The notes: a model not told the origin generated them from the sequence alone. DNA of 64,000 nt from Oscillospiraceae bacterium (GCA_015063325.1 SVUK01000004.1:212665-276664), one strand, 5' to 3'. Counted from the first letter of the stretch, positions 1 to 9,248 are shown. A program made the numbers and translations.

Positions 1-41
1 GGCAGGGTGATTTGTTCTGCTTTCTCAATATACGATGTCAT
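1..41 (-). CDS. 5' end of a gene leaving the window (possibly Lon protease)
   Basis: A minus-strand ATG at 41-39 opens a frame that stays open to the window edge; the first residues read MTSYIEKAEQITL. This resembles the N-terminus I remember for some clostridial Lon (endopeptidase La) proteins, but 13 residues are too few to be sure. There is a purine-rich stretch before the ATG but no strong Shine-Dalgarno sequence. A+T-rich repeats lie upstream. Confidence 0.3.
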   Translation of the reverse strand, partial: MTSYIEKAEQITL

Positions 42-126
42 TTCTTACTTTTCAAATCCTTTCCAAAGGGGATAATTAACCGATTTTAAATAGTATAATC
101 AAACCATTATATCACAATCTACCACT

Positions 127-285
127 AAATTCTATAGTTTTTCAAAAAAAATCCGAATTCTGTAACTTTTTAGAAAATCTAACCCCGTGTTTCTCAAAAA
201 ATATGAATTCTACAGCCTTTCAAAAGATCTGAATTTTATGACTTTTCAAATGGAATGAAACAGATGGCTTTTCAAAAAGCGATCA
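127..285. repeat. degenerate A+T-rich tandem repeat
   Basis: About four imperfect copies of a unit resembling AATTCTATAGTTTTTCAAAA followed by ATC occur in tandem, with AATTC-type cores near 128, 156, 206 and 232. Spacing is irregular (about 25-50 bp). The copies lie between the minus-strand gene at the edge and the candidate small RNA. I see no reading frame here. Confidence 0.5.
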
Positions 286-291
286 ATGATC

Positions 292-416
292 AAAAAGAAA
301 ATTGCACACCCATTGGTGCGTTTCTGCGCGGAGGATGTCATAAGATTGACACTTCACAGAATCCGTAGCATTCGGTGTGCAATTGCAAGGGAACCTGCCG
401 GACAAGATCCGACAGC
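292..416 (-). ncRNA. candidate small structured RNA with its own promoter and terminator
   Basis: A minus-strand transcript of about 125 nt is predicted from a consensus-like promoter just upstream. Its 5' part forms an 8-bp hairpin (CTGTCGGA with TCCGGCAG). Its 3' part is closed by an 11-12 bp stem (AATTGCACACC with GGTGTGCAATT) directly followed by TTCTTTTT, like an intrinsic terminator. Inside the closed region is a small TGTCA/TGACA hairpin followed by CCTCC, which could pair with Shine-Dalgarno sequences. I cannot assign it to a known RNA family; 6S RNA, or a leader of the minus-strand gene at the window edge, are alternatives. Confidence 0.45.
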
Positions 417-422
417 ATGAAT

Positions 423-451
423 ATTATACCAAACCGCCGCCGATTTGTAAA
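423..451 (-). promoter_or_regulatory. sigma-A-type promoter for the candidate small RNA
   Basis: Minus strand: TTTACA (451-446), a 17-bp spacer, then TATAAT (428-423). It points away from infC. Confidence 0.6.
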
Positions 452-610
452 TATCCGAAAGTGACAAAAAACGAAGCGATTTTTTGTGAAAAACATGTGC
501 ATAGAGAATTTTGCCCCATAATCGCCATCGGTTTTTGTTGCTTTTTCCGATAGACAAAAATGTCGTACCAAAAAATGGAAAAAGAAATTGAAAAAAGTTT
601 GAAAAAGCAC

Positions 611-639
611 TTGACAAATTTGGGAGCGTGTGGTAAAAT
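611..639 (+). promoter_or_regulatory. promoter of the infC-rpmI-rplT operon
   Basis: TTGACA at 611-616, a 17-bp spacer and TAAAAT at 634-639 give a near-consensus sigma-A promoter about 150 bp upstream of infC, leaving room for a long leader. Confidence 0.7.
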
Positions 640-645
640 ACCATC

Positions 646-786
646 GACAACAAAGAAGAGTTTCCGCTCTCACCCGCCGCGTTTAGCAAACGGGTTGATA
701 AAAGTTTTCCCCAAAAAAGGGAAGGTTTTGCCGCGCGGAGATTCTGTCTTTGTGCGGAATTTTTTTATACTGTGAGGTGTTGAACT
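646..786 (+). promoter_or_regulatory. infC leader with attenuator (L20-leader-like)
   Basis: About 140 nt of untranslated leader precede infC. It contains several possible helices and ends in an intrinsic terminator before the gene. In Bacillota the infC-rpmI-rplT operon is often controlled by binding of ribosomal protein L20 to such a leader; position and architecture fit, but I did not match the specific L20 motif, so the identity is inferred. Confidence 0.55.
731..766 (+). terminator. attenuator terminator upstream of infC
   Basis: An 11-bp stem (CCGCGCGGAGA with TCTTTGTGCGG, including G-U pairs), a 5-nt loop, then seven T from 760. It lies between promoter and start codon, so it should act as a conditional terminator. 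Confidence 0.7.
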
Positions 787-1311
787 ATTAGCACGAAGGA
801 CAAAGAGACCCTGCTCAACGAGGATATTACCGCGGCGGAGGTCCGTTTGATCGGGCCAAACGGCGAGGCACTCGGAATCGTCAGCTCCCAAAAGGCGCTG
901 GAAACTGCCTATGACTATGGAATGGATCTTGTGATGATGGCGGCGCAGGCAACTCCCCCCGTTTGCAAGATCATGGACTACGGAAAATTCTGCTTTGACC
1001 GCGACAAACGCGAAAAGGAAGCGCGCAAAAAGCAGCAGACCGTGGAGCTCAAAGAGATCCAGCTTTCCTGCCGGATCGACACGCATGACTTTGAAACAAA
1101 GGCGCGCCATGCAGTCCGTTTTTTAAAAGATGGAAACAAAGTGCGCGTGGTCATGAAATTTAAAGGGCGTGAAATGAGCCACCAAAGCATCGGTATGGAG
1201 ATTTTGGAAAAATTCAAAGCCGCTTGTGCGGAATGCGGCACGGTGGATAAAGCGCCGGTGCTGGACGGCAGATTTTTGAGCATGGTAATTTCGCCCGTCA
1301 AAGCAAAATAA
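787..1311 (+). CDS. infC: translation initiation factor IF-3
   Basis: IF-3 binds the 30S subunit, keeps it apart from 50S and proofreads the initiation codon. The protein is 174 residues, typical for the family, with the N-terminal domain (LIGPNGEALGI near residues 19-29), a lysine/arginine-rich linker helix and the C-terminal domain carrying KFKGREMSH. I place the start at ATT 787: the frame is open upstream of the first ATG (847), the upstream residues (LLNEDITAAEVR) are conserved IF-3 sequence, and AGGTG sits 7 nt before it. A rare AUU start is the known means by which IF-3 limits its own synthesis. It heads the operon with rpmI and rplT. Confidence 0.95.
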   Translation: MSTKDKETLLNEDITAAEVRLIGPNGEALGIVSSQKALETAYDYGMDLVMMAAQATPPVCKIMDYGKFCFDRDKREKEARKKQQTVELKEIQLSCRIDTHDFETKARHAVRFLKDGNKVRVVMKFKGREMSHQSIGMEILEKFKAACAECGTVDKAPVLDGRFLSMVISPVKAK

Positions 1312-1346
1312 GTTCGACAAGACAGAGAAGAAAAGGAGAATTCAAA

Positions 1347-1538
1347 ATGGGAAAGATCAAAACACATAAGGCATCCGCAAAACGGTTTACCGTTACCGCG
1401 AACGGCAAAGTCAAGATGTTCCATGCCTCTCACCGCCACAATACGGGCAATAAGCCTGCAAAGCGGATCCGTCATCTGCGTGAAAGCGCGCTGGTGCAGG
1501 GAAAAATGGCAAGCAACATCAAGGCTATGGTAAAGTAA
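1347..1538 (+). CDS. rpmI: 50S ribosomal protein L35
   Basis: A 63-residue, very basic protein starting MGKIKTHKASAKRF, the standard L35 N-terminus; it is part of the large ribosomal subunit. AAAGGAG precedes the ATG. Its place between infC and rplT is the canonical order. Confidence 0.97.
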   Translation: MGKIKTHKASAKRFTVTANGKVKMFHASHRHNTGNKPAKRIRHLRESALVQGKMASNIKAMVK

Positions 1539-1560
1539 TCGAAAACGGAGGAATTGAAAA

Positions 1561-1914
1561 ATGGCAAGAGTTAAAGGCGCATTGATGACGCGCAAGAGAA
1601 GAAAAGCGACGCTGAAAGCGGCAAAAGGATACTGGGGCGCAAAGTCCAAGCACTTCAAGATGGCGAAAGAAGCCGTCATGAAGAGCGGCAATTACGCATT
1701 TGCAGGCAGAAAGATGCGCAAGAGAGATTTCCGCAGCTTGTGGATTACGAGAATCTCTGCGCAGGCAAAAGTCAACGGAATGAACTATTCCAGCTTTATG
1801 CACGGATTGAAGAAAGCCGGCGTTGATCTCAACCGCAAGATGCTTTCCGAAATTGCGGTAACCGACAAGGAAGCGTTCGCCGCTTTGGCAGCGCAGGCAA
1901 AAGCCGCACTTTGA
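1561..1914 (+). CDS. rplT: 50S ribosomal protein L20
   Basis: A 117-residue basic protein with a long arginine/lysine-rich N-terminal extension and the globular C-terminal domain. L20 is needed early in 50S assembly and in Bacillota usually also represses its own operon by binding the infC leader. ACGGAGG lies just before the ATG. Last gene of the operon, followed by a strong terminator. Confidence 0.97.
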   Translation: MARVKGALMTRKRRKATLKAAKGYWGAKSKHFKMAKEAVMKSGNYAFAGRKMRKRDFRSLWITRISAQAKVNGMNYSSFMHGLKKAGVDLNRKMLSEIAVTDKEAFAALAAQAKAAL

Positions 1915-1925
1915 TGAAAACAATC

Positions 1926-1955
1926 AAAAACCCGATGGTCAGCATCGGGTTTTTG
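1926..1955 (+). terminator. terminator of the infC operon
   Basis: Stem CCCGATG (1931-1937) with CATCGGG (1943-1949), extended by A/T pairs, 5-nt loop, followed by T-rich sequence. Confidence 0.85.
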
Positions 1956-2045
1956 TCATACATAGGGGGCTTTTTCAGCCTTGAAAATGGGTATAAAAGC
2001 AAGGAAAAAAGGGGATAAATCAGGAAAAAAAGGGGGGAAAAAACA

Positions 2046-2888
2046 GTGCTTTTTTCGGAGGAAATCATCCGCTCGCGTCAAAATCGGACGGTTGTGGAAC
2101 TCATGAAACTGAATGACCGCGGAAATCGAGAACATTCGAGGTTGTTTCGTTTTGACGGAATCAAACTTGCCGCCGACGCAATTTGCGCCGGATTGAAGAT
2201 TCCGCTTTTGTTTTTAAAAGAGAAAAATGCGGAAGAAATTTGCCGTTTTCTTTCCCAAAGGATTTCTTCGGACCTTGAACGGTCGGTCGGGCGGATCGTG
2301 CGGTTGGACGATGACTTGTTCTCCAAAATTTCGGAAGAAAAATCGCCAGAAGGCGTGATATGTGTTGCAAAATATATTGACAAAATTCAAAAAGATGATA
2401 TAATAGATGATAGCTTTTTTTTAAAAGTCGAAAAAGAACGCGTTGTTTTACTGGAATCGGTGCGAGATCCTTCCAACCTTGGCGCCATCATTCGTTCGGC
2501 GGCGGCAATGGGGGTTGATCGTTTGATCGTCAGCTCCGATTGCGCTGATCTTTACAATGCCAAAACGGTGCGCGCCTCGATGGGTACGCTCTTTACGCAA
2601 CCAATCAGCCGTGTTGAAAATTTGGCGGAAACGATTAACGGCTTGAAAAAGAGCGGACGGCGCGTATTTGCCGCAACGCTGACAAAAACATCTGCCGCAC
2701 TTGGCTCTTTTCCCACTTGCAAAGACGACTGCGTGGTTATCGGAAACGAGGGGCACGGACTTTCGGAGGCGGTTGTTGCCGCTTGCGGCGAAAGCGTTTT
2801 CATCCCCATGAGCGACCGCGCCGAATCCTTTAACGCGGCGGTCGCGGCGTCGATTTTGATGTGGGAATTCTTCAAAGCGCAAAATTAA
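2046..2888 (+). CDS. TrmH/SpoU-family RNA 2'-O-methyltransferase
   Basis: A 280-residue SPOUT methyltransferase that should transfer a methyl group from S-adenosylmethionine to a ribose 2'-OH in rRNA or tRNA. After an N-terminal substrate-binding domain (about residues 10-110) the three SpoU motifs are visible: RDPSNLGAIIRSA near 141, VVIGNEGHGLS near 230 and IPMSDRAESFNAAVAAS near 252. The start is GTG at 2046 behind a G-rich Shine-Dalgarno sequence. The exact target nucleotide cannot be told from sequence. It stands alone between the infC operon and dprA. Confidence 0.85.
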   Translation: MLFSEEIIRSRQNRTVVELMKLNDRGNREHSRLFRFDGIKLAADAICAGLKIPLLFLKEKNAEEICRFLSQRISSDLERSVGRIVRLDDDLFSKISEEKSPEGVICVAKYIDKIQKDDIIDDSFFLKVEKERVVLLESVRDPSNLGAIIRSAAAMGVDRLIVSSDCADLYNAKTVRASMGTLFTQPISRVENLAETINGLKKSGRRVFAATLTKTSAALGSFPTCKDDCVVIGNEGHGLSEAVVAACGESVFIPMSDRAESFNAAVAASILMWEFFKAQN

Positions 2889-2966
2889 AAGCATGGGCTT
2901 GAGACAATTTTTGAGTCAATGTTCTTAAGCAGATTTTTTGAAACAATAAATTAGATGTAAAGCATT

Positions 2967-3002
2967 AGAACCAGCTTTAGAACCGGCTTTAGAACCAGCT
3001 TT
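2967..3002. repeat. three tandem 12-bp repeats before dprA
   Basis: AGAACCAGCTTT, AGAACCGGCTTT, AGAACCAGCTTT in tandem, followed by a partial AGAATTAGAG. They lie in the short gap upstream of dprA. Confidence 0.8.
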
Positions 3003-3038
3003 AGAATTAGAGATTTGAAAACGAAAGGGAGAGTGCGT

Positions 3039-4319
3039 ATGAATCGGAAAGAGCTGATCGATTGGATTTGGCTTTCGGAAACGATTGGACGTTCGGGGTT
3101 CGTTTTTCGCAAATTGCTCTCCCGGTTTGATCACCCGAACGAACTGTATGCGGCGGACGAAGAGACGATTCGAAAAATTCCGAATCTGACCGAGCGGAAT
3201 ATTGCCGCGCTTTTGAACAAGGATCAGAGTGCCGCGGTCAAAATTTTGGACGATTGCGAGCGGTTGGGGGTTTCGGTGGTGCCATACAATTCAAAGGTGT
3301 TTCCGCAGATTTTGCATGAAATTCCCGATCCGCCTGCACTGTTATATGTTGCCGGCAAGATCCCCGATTTTGAAAACCGATTCTGTGTTGCCATGGTAGG
3401 CACACGGAAAATGAGCGAGGCAGGTATGCAAAATGCCTATCGCCTTTCCCGGGAGCTTTCGGACGCCGGCGCGCTGATTGTCAGCGGACTTGCCGAAGGC
3501 ATTGACGGCGTTTGCGCCGTCGGCGCGATGCAGGGCGGAGGGGGTACGGTTGCCGTGATTGGTTGCGGATTGGATATTGCCTATCCTGCCCACCATGGAA
3601 AACTGATGAATCGAATTGTGGAATCGGGCGGTGCGATTCTTTCGGAATATCCTCCCGGAACGCCGCCTTCGCAATACCATTTCCCGGTTCGCAATCGTAT
3701 CATCAGCGGACTTTCGCAAATTGTCATTGTTGTGGAAGCCGGAATGTCCAGCGGCTCGCTGATTACGGCGAGGGAAGCGTTTACGCAAGGAAAGAAGGTT
3801 TTTACCATCCCTGCAGACCTTGAAACACACACGGCAGACGGAAATAACAAGCTTTTGCAGGACGGTGCGCAGGTTGTTTTGGAAAGCCGCGATTTGTTAG
3901 AGCGATTTCGTTATGTTTTCAAAAACCGACCGCTTGCCGATCGGATTCATCCGCTTCTGGGCGGAGCCGACCGCGACGCCTTACGCGATCTTGGCGTGAT
4001 CGGCTTTGAGCGTACGCCGCATTCATCGGGACCGAAACCGAAGAAAACGCTGCAAGAGCCGAAACGGGAAAACGGGGCGGCGGAATCTGTTGAAACGGAA
4101 GCGGAGCGGAAAACGCCGTCGGTTATTCCAGACGAAGTTTTGCAATCGCTCGATCCGGTGCAACTTGCCGTTTTGGAAGCGATGCCGGACGATTATCCGG
4201 TCGTTCCGGAAAAGATTCAAGCCGGCTATCCTTTGGGCGAGGTGATGGCGGCATTGACGGTTTTAGAGATTTTGGGCATTGTTCGCAAACTGCCCGGGTC
4301 CATGTACGGGAAAATTTGA
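3039..4319 (+). CDS. dprA: DNA-processing protein DprA
   Basis: DprA binds incoming single-stranded DNA and loads RecA during natural transformation. The 426-residue protein has the Rossmann-like domain with GTRKMSEAG, SGLAEGIDG, IGCGLDIAYP and FPVRNRIISGLS (about residues 125-245), a charged linker and a C-terminal winged-helix region (about 365-426). The start ATG at 3039 has AAAGGGA upstream; a TTG 24 nt earlier is less likely. It is followed after 140 bp by topA, a common neighbour. No other competence gene is visible, so a general recombination role is also possible. Confidence 0.93.
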   Translation: MNRKELIDWIWLSETIGRSGFVFRKLLSRFDHPNELYAADEETIRKIPNLTERNIAALLNKDQSAAVKILDDCERLGVSVVPYNSKVFPQILHEIPDPPALLYVAGKIPDFENRFCVAMVGTRKMSEAGMQNAYRLSRELSDAGALIVSGLAEGIDGVCAVGAMQGGGGTVAVIGCGLDIAYPAHHGKLMNRIVESGGAILSEYPPGTPPSQYHFPVRNRIISGLSQIVIVVEAGMSSGSLITAREAFTQGKKVFTIPADLETHTADGNNKLLQDGAQVVLESRDLLERFRYVFKNRPLADRIHPLLGGADRDALRDLGVIGFERTPHSSGPKPKKTLQEPKRENGAAESVETEAERKTPSVIPDEVLQSLDPVQLAVLEAMPDDYPVVPEKIQAGYPLGEVMAALTVLEILGIVRKLPGSMYGKI

Positions 4320-4415
4320 ATTAAGAATACTTTTTTGAAAAAATATTTGCGCTTTTTTTGATTAGTGCTTTGATTTGAATTAAAAAAAAGATATATGACA
4401 GATATATGATATGAC

Positions 4416-4443
4416 AAGAGTAACACAGTAAGAGTAACACAGT
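4416..4443. repeat. 14-bp tandem duplication before topA
   Basis: Two perfect copies of AAGAGTAACACAGT (4416-4429 and 4430-4443), ending close to the topA ribosome-binding site. A second local duplication, GATATATGA, lies just upstream. Confidence 0.85.
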
Positions 4444-4460
4444 AGAAGAAAGGAACAACC

Positions 4461-6779
4461 ATGGCAAACAATTTGGTTATTGTCGAGTCTCCCTCTAAAG
4501 CTTTAACAATCAAAGGATATCTTGGAAGCAACTATAAGGTGATTGCTTCGGTCGGGCATGTACGCGATCTTCCCAAAAGTTCTTTGGGTGTGGACATTGA
4601 AAACGGATTTGCCGCGCACTATATCAGTATTCGCGGCAAAGGAGATCTGATCAAAGAAATCAAAAAAGAAGCGAAAAACGCCGGCAAAATCTTTCTGGCG
4701 ACCGACCCTGACCGCGAAGGAGAAGCCATTTCCTGGCACCTTGCGGCAACGCTCGGAATTCCGGTGGAAAAAACGCAGCGTATTTGCTTTAACGAGGTAA
4801 CGAAAACTGCCGTTCGTGCGGCAATTAAAGCCCCGCGCGCGATTGATATGAATTTGGTCAACTCCCAACAGACGCGTCGGATTATGGACCGTATTGTAGG
4901 ATACAAATTGAGTCCGCTCCTTTGGAAGAACGTTAAGAGCGGATTGAGCGCAGGAAGAGTGCAATCGGTTGCGGCGAGAATCATTGTGGAGCGCGAGGAA
5001 GAGATTCGCGCGTTTACGCCGAAAGAATATTGGACGATCGACGCCGTACTGACTACTGCCGACGGCAAAAACGTTCCGGTTCGTTTTTGGGGGAACGCAA
5101 AGGAAAAGGTTCGTCTGACGAGCGAGCAGGAGACCATGAAGGTGGTTTCCGCCGTTACGGGTAAGTCCTATTCGGTTGCCGCCGTTCGCCGCGCTACCAA
5201 GCACAAACAGCCTGCACCGCCGTTTACCACTTCCACCATGCAACAGGAAGCGGTGCGCAAACTCGGCTTCCAATCTCAGCGAATCATGAAGGTTGCGCAG
5301 GAACTTTACGAAGGCGTTAATCTCGGCGCTGAACTTGGCGGCACACAAGGTTTGATCACCTATATGAGAACCGACTCGCTCCGCGTTTCCGAGGAAGCGC
5401 AAGACCGCGCAAGAGAATTTATTCTCGGTAAATTCGGAAAAGAGTACTGCCCCGAAACCAAGCGCGTTTACCGTTCCAAAGCAGGCGCGCAAGACGCGCA
5501 CGAAGCGATTCGCCCCGTTCGGGTAGATTTGGAGCCGCAAAAGGTGCGCCGTGCGCTTTCCGGTGACCAGTATAAACTTTACAAGCTGATTTGGGAACGA
5601 TTCATTGCAAGTCAGATGGAATCCGCCGTTTTGGAAACGGTGACGGCTGATTTCTCCTGTGAAAAATACCTGTTCCGCACCAGCGGCTACACGGTTTCTT
5701 TCCAAGGATATATGGCGGTTTATGAGGAGAGCGACGATGAGCAGACGTCTTCGGATGATCTGACCGAGGTCAAAAACATTCGTTTACCCAATCTGACCAA
5801 AGGACAGGAGCTCACAGCAGGCGAAATCAATCCTGCAAAGCACTTTACCGAGCCGCCCATCCGCTATAATGACGCTTCGCTGATCAAAACCATGGAGGAG
5901 CAGGGACTCGGTCGCCCCAGCACCTATGCCACCATTATTTCTACGATTTTGGCAAGGGGATACGTCAAACGCGAGGGCAAAGCTTTTGTTCCCACGCCGC
6001 TCGGCGAAGTGACGAACAAGCTGATGAAAGAATATTTCTCCTCCATTGTGGACTACAAATTCACGGCGGAAATGGAAAACGAGCTGGATGAGATTGAAAA
6101 CGGTCAGGTGACGATGGATCGTGTTTTGGAGACTTTTTGGGCTGATTTTTCCAAACAGCTCAAGGAAGCCGAGGAAAAAATCGGAGACAAGACCATTGAA
6201 ATTCCGCCCGAAGAAACCGATATTATCTGCGAAAAATGCGGTAGCCGCATGGTCGTTCGCAACGGTCGGTTCGGCAAATTTGCCGCCTGCCCCAATTATC
6301 CTGCCTGCCGTAACACCAAACCTTTGACCGTGCAAAAGCCGGAAGAGGATTTTGAAAAGGAAGAGGGAAAAGAGGAGCAGAAAGAGAAGAAACAGCCGCA
6401 GATCGTTCCCGATATGAAATGCGAAAAGTGCGGCGCCGATTTGGTGCTTCGCACCGGAAGATTCGGCAGTTTCTATGCCTGCAGTCGCTATCCCGAATGT
6501 GATTTTACCAAGGCGAGAATGCGCGATACCGGCGTCAAATGCCCCAAGTGCGGCGCTCGGGTGGTGACCAAATTCGGCAGAAAGCACACCGTATTCTACA
6601 GTTGCGAGCGCTATCCCGATTGCGATTTTTCGTCCTGGGATATGCCGACAACCGAGATTTGCCCCAAGTGCGGCGGAATGCTCTTCCGCAAAAAAGGAAA
6701 AAATCTGTTGGTTTGCCATAACGATTCCTGCGGATACAGTTGTGAAGCCGAACCCGTTGCTGCTCAAACGCAGGATTGA
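4461..6779 (+). CDS. topA: DNA topoisomerase I
   Basis: Type IA topoisomerase that relaxes negative supercoils by passing one strand through a transient 5'-phosphotyrosine break. The 772-residue protein has an N-terminal TOPRIM domain (VESPSKA near residue 8; TDPDREGEAISWH near 79), the active-site motif TYMRTDS (near 298), and four C-terminal Cys4 zinc ribbons of the CxKCG...C...C type (about 590-765). AAAGGAAC precedes the ATG. It is followed 6 bp later by trmFO, so the two are probably cotranscribed. Confidence 0.97.
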   Translation: MANNLVIVESPSKALTIKGYLGSNYKVIASVGHVRDLPKSSLGVDIENGFAAHYISIRGKGDLIKEIKKEAKNAGKIFLATDPDREGEAISWHLAATLGIPVEKTQRICFNEVTKTAVRAAIKAPRAIDMNLVNSQQTRRIMDRIVGYKLSPLLWKNVKSGLSAGRVQSVAARIIVEREEEIRAFTPKEYWTIDAVLTTADGKNVPVRFWGNAKEKVRLTSEQETMKVVSAVTGKSYSVAAVRRATKHKQPAPPFTTSTMQQEAVRKLGFQSQRIMKVAQELYEGVNLGAELGGTQGLITYMRTDSLRVSEEAQDRAREFILGKFGKEYCPETKRVYRSKAGAQDAHEAIRPVRVDLEPQKVRRALSGDQYKLYKLIWERFIASQMESAVLETVTADFSCEKYLFRTSGYTVSFQGYMAVYEESDDEQTSSDDLTEVKNIRLPNLTKGQELTAGEINPAKHFTEPPIRYNDASLIKTMEEQGLGRPSTYATIISTILARGYVKREGKAFVPTPLGEVTNKLMKEYFSSIVDYKFTAEMENELDEIENGQVTMDRVLETFWADFSKQLKEAEEKIGDKTIEIPPEETDIICEKCGSRMVVRNGRFGKFAACPNYPACRNTKPLTVQKPEEDFEKEEGKEEQKEKKQPQIVPDMKCEKCGADLVLRTGRFGSFYACSRYPECDFTKARMRDTGVKCPKCGARVVTKFGRKHTVFYSCERYPDCDFSSWDMPTTEICPKCGGMLFRKKGKNLLVCHNDSCGYSCEAEPVAAQTQD

Positions 6780-6785
6780 CGAAAT

Positions 6786-8099
6786 ATGAACGCAATTACC
6801 GTTTACGGAGCCGGACTTGCCGGGTGCGAGGCGGCATGGCAGGCGGCAAGCCGCGGCGTTCAAGTTTGCCTTGTGGAAATGAAACCGCAAAAAATGACGC
6901 CGGCGCACCATGCGCCCGGGTTTGCCGAGCTGGTTTGCTCCAATTCTTTGCGCTCGGATAGCCTTTCCAATGCGGTGGGACTTCTCAAAGAGGAAATGCG
7001 CCGTCTTGGCTCGCTTATTCTGGAAGCGGCGGACGCCACGCGCGTTCCTGCCGGCTCGGCTTTGGCGGTCGATCGCGAAAAGTTTTCGGCTTTTATCAGC
7101 GACCGTATTCGCTCCCATCCGTTGATTTCGGTGGAAGAACGGGAAGCCGACTGCATCGATCCCGACGAGATCAGCGTGATTGCCACCGGACCTTTGACAA
7201 GCGACGCGATGGCAAACTATATTGCCGGAGAACTTGGTTGCCCGGGGCTGCATTTCTTTGACGCCGCCGCCCCGATTGTCGATTTTTCCACGGTAAATAT
7301 GGAAATTGCCTATTTTGCTTCGCGCTACGATAAGGGGGACGCCGACTATCTCAACTGTCCCATGACCAAAGAGCAGTACGACATTTTTTACGAAGCCTTG
7401 ATTTCCGCCGAAGAAGCCGCCCTGAAGGAGTTTGACAAGGAATCGCAAAAAGACCTGAAAGTATTCGAGGGATGTATGCCGGTGGAAGTGATGGCGAAGC
7501 GCGGACGCGATACCTTGCGTTACGGTCCGCTGAAGCCGGTGGGGCTCGTTGACCCGAGAACCGGAAAAGAGGCTTACGCCGTGGTACAGCTGCGCCGGGA
7601 GAACCGCGAGGGGACGATGTTCAATCTTGTCGGTTTTCAAACACACCTGACTTTTTCCGAGCAACGCCGGGTTTTCCGCCTGATTCCGGGATTGGAGAAC
7701 GCCGAGTTTTTGCGCTACGGCGTGATGCACCGCAACACCTATCTTTCCTCGCCCGGGCTGTTGGAACCGACCTACGCCATGAAAAGCCGCCCGAATCTCT
7801 TTTTTGCCGGGCAGATGACCGGTGTGGAAGGATATATCGAGAGTGCCGGCAGCGGTCTGGTTGCCGGAATCAACGCCGCGAAGCTTGCCCTTGGGGAAGC
7901 GCCGCTCGTTTTTCCCGAAGAAACGATGATTGGCGCGATGGCGGCGTATGTCAGTCGCGGCGGACTTGGGGAATTCGTCCCCATGAACGCCAATTTCGGC
8001 ATTATTGCGCCTTTGAACGTGCGCGTCAAAGGGGGAAAAGCCGCACGCAACGAGCGGCTCTCGGAACGATCGCTGGAGATTCTTTCCGCGATTCGTTGA
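6786..8099 (+). CDS. trmFO: methylenetetrahydrofolate-tRNA-(uracil-5-)-methyltransferase TrmFO
   Basis: TrmFO makes 5-methyluridine at position 54 in the T-loop of tRNAs, using methylenetetrahydrofolate and FAD. The 437-residue protein starts with a dinucleotide-binding motif [11 protein letters not shown] and has the family's conserved [16 protein letters not shown] near residue 40 and [16 protein letters not shown] near 343. The topA-trmFO order is common in Bacillota; here the gap is 6 bp. Confidence 0.95.
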   Translation: MNAITVYGAGLAGCEAAWQAASRGVQVCLVEMKPQKMTPAHHAPGFAELVCSNSLRSDSLSNAVGLLKEEMRRLGSLILEAADATRVPAGSALAVDREKFSAFISDRIRSHPLISVEEREADCIDPDEISVIATGPLTSDAMANYIAGELGCPGLHFFDAAAPIVDFSTVNMEIAYFASRYDKGDADYLNCPMTKEQYDIFYEALISAEEAALKEFDKESQKDLKVFEGCMPVEVMAKRGRDTLRYGPLKPVGLVDPRTGKEAYAVVQLRRENREGTMFNLVGFQTHLTFSEQRRVFRLIPGLENAEFLRYGVMHRNTYLSSPGLLEPTYAMKSRPNLFFAGQMTGVEGYIESAGSGLVAGINAAKLALGEAPLVFPEETMIGAMAAYVSRGGLGEFVPMNANFGIIAPLNVRVKGGKAARNERLSERSLEILSAIR

Positions 8100-8141
8100 T
8101 CAAGTTCCGAAAGGAGACGGCGAAAGCCATCAATCAATTCA

Positions 8142-9185
8142 ATGAGGATAATTGTTGACGTAATGGGCGGAGACAAGGCGCCGGACGAAATGGTCAAGGG
8201 CGTTTGTCTTGCCGCCGCAGAATTCAACGCAACGTATATATTGGTCGGCGACCGTCGGGAAATTGAACGTGTTGCCGAGGAGAACGGACTGGATATCCGC
8301 CGTTTTGACATCGTGCATACCGAGAGTGTGATCACGATGGAGGACGATCCTGTCAGTGTGGTGCGTGCCAAAAAAGATTCCTCAATGGCAAAGGGTTTGC
8401 AGCTGCTTGCCGAGGGAGCAGGCGACGCCTTTGTAAGTACCGGAAATACCGGCGCGCTTTTCACCGGAGCTACGTTGATCGTTCGTAAAATCAAAGGCGT
8501 TCTGCGCGCCGGAATCGGAACGGTGATTCCGTTTGCGAATCCTACTCTCCTTTTAGACACCGGTGCAAATGTGACGGTGACGGAGGAGAATTTGGAGCAG
8601 TTCGGCGTGATGGGAAGCGCATACATGAAGAAAATGTACGGGTTGAGCGAGCCGCGCGTGGGGCTTTTGAACAACGGAAGCGAATCCTGCAAAGGAACCG
8701 ATCTTCAGCGCGCCGCCTACGCTTTGCTCTCCGAGAGTTCGGAAATCAATTTTGTGGGGAACGTGGAGTCCAATACCGCCGTTTTCGGAGGGTGCGACGT
8801 TTTGGTCGCCGACGGATTTACCGGAAATATCTTTTTGAAGAGTGTGGAGGGCGTTGGAAAATTGATGCTGACCAAGCTCAAAAACGTTCTTTACAGCAGT
8901 CCCGTTACCAAGCTGGCGGCACTGACTATGAAAAAACAGCTCACCGATATGAAAAAAGAGCTTGACCCCAACGAGCACGGAGGCGCGCCGATTCTCGGTA
9001 TTTCCAAACCGGTTGTCAAAGCGCACGGTTCCTCGGATGCAAAAGCTTTTAAAAACGCCATCCGACAGGCAATTTCCTATGCCGATTCGGGTGTGATCTA
9101 TGACCTTGCCGAGAGTGCGGCGGCTTTTGCCGAGCGCAAACGGTCCGAACAGGAGCGCAAACGGCAGCAGGCAGAACAAGTTTAA
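8142..9185 (+). CDS. plsX: phosphate acyltransferase PlsX
   Basis: PlsX converts acyl-ACP and phosphate to acyl-phosphate for phospholipid synthesis. The 347-residue protein begins MRIIVDVMGGDKAPDEMVKG, the usual start, and has STGNTGAL and DGFTGNI motifs. The C-terminal 30 residues are highly charged. The nearest good Shine-Dalgarno sequence (AAAGGAG, about 8110) is unusually far from the ATG. In many Bacillota acpP sits between plsX and rnc; here there is none. Confidence 0.95.
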   Translation: MRIIVDVMGGDKAPDEMVKGVCLAAAEFNATYILVGDRREIERVAEENGLDIRRFDIVHTESVITMEDDPVSVVRAKKDSSMAKGLQLLAEGAGDAFVSTGNTGALFTGATLIVRKIKGVLRAGIGTVIPFANPTLLLDTGANVTVTEENLEQFGVMGSAYMKKMYGLSEPRVGLLNNGSESCKGTDLQRAAYALLSESSEINFVGNVESNTAVFGGCDVLVADGFTGNIFLKSVEGVGKLMLTKLKNVLYSSPVTKLAALTMKKQLTDMKKELDPNEHGGAPILGISKPVVKAHGSSDAKAFKNAIRQAISYADSGVIYDLAESAAAFAERKRSEQERKRQQAEQV

Positions 9186-9248
9186 GTAAATCAAGTTTAT
9201 ATACGAAAAAAATTTAAAAAAACAAGTTTTAGTGGTTGAAGCGATTTG

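Noticed and set aside
560-775. Short plus-strand frame upstream of infC
   Set aside because: It runs through the infC promoter and the attenuator hairpin and has no ribosome-binding site.
2925-3134. Minus-strand frame with a GSKA repeat
   Set aside because: The repeat is only the 12-bp tandem DNA repeat read as protein, and the frame overlaps the dprA start.
5784-7730. Very long minus-strand frame opposite topA and trmFO
   Set aside because: It is antisense to two clearly conserved genes, has no ribosome-binding site and reads as low-quality protein. Similar long antisense frames opposite leuS (19287-21290) and dnaK (26482-28431) were rejected for the same reason.
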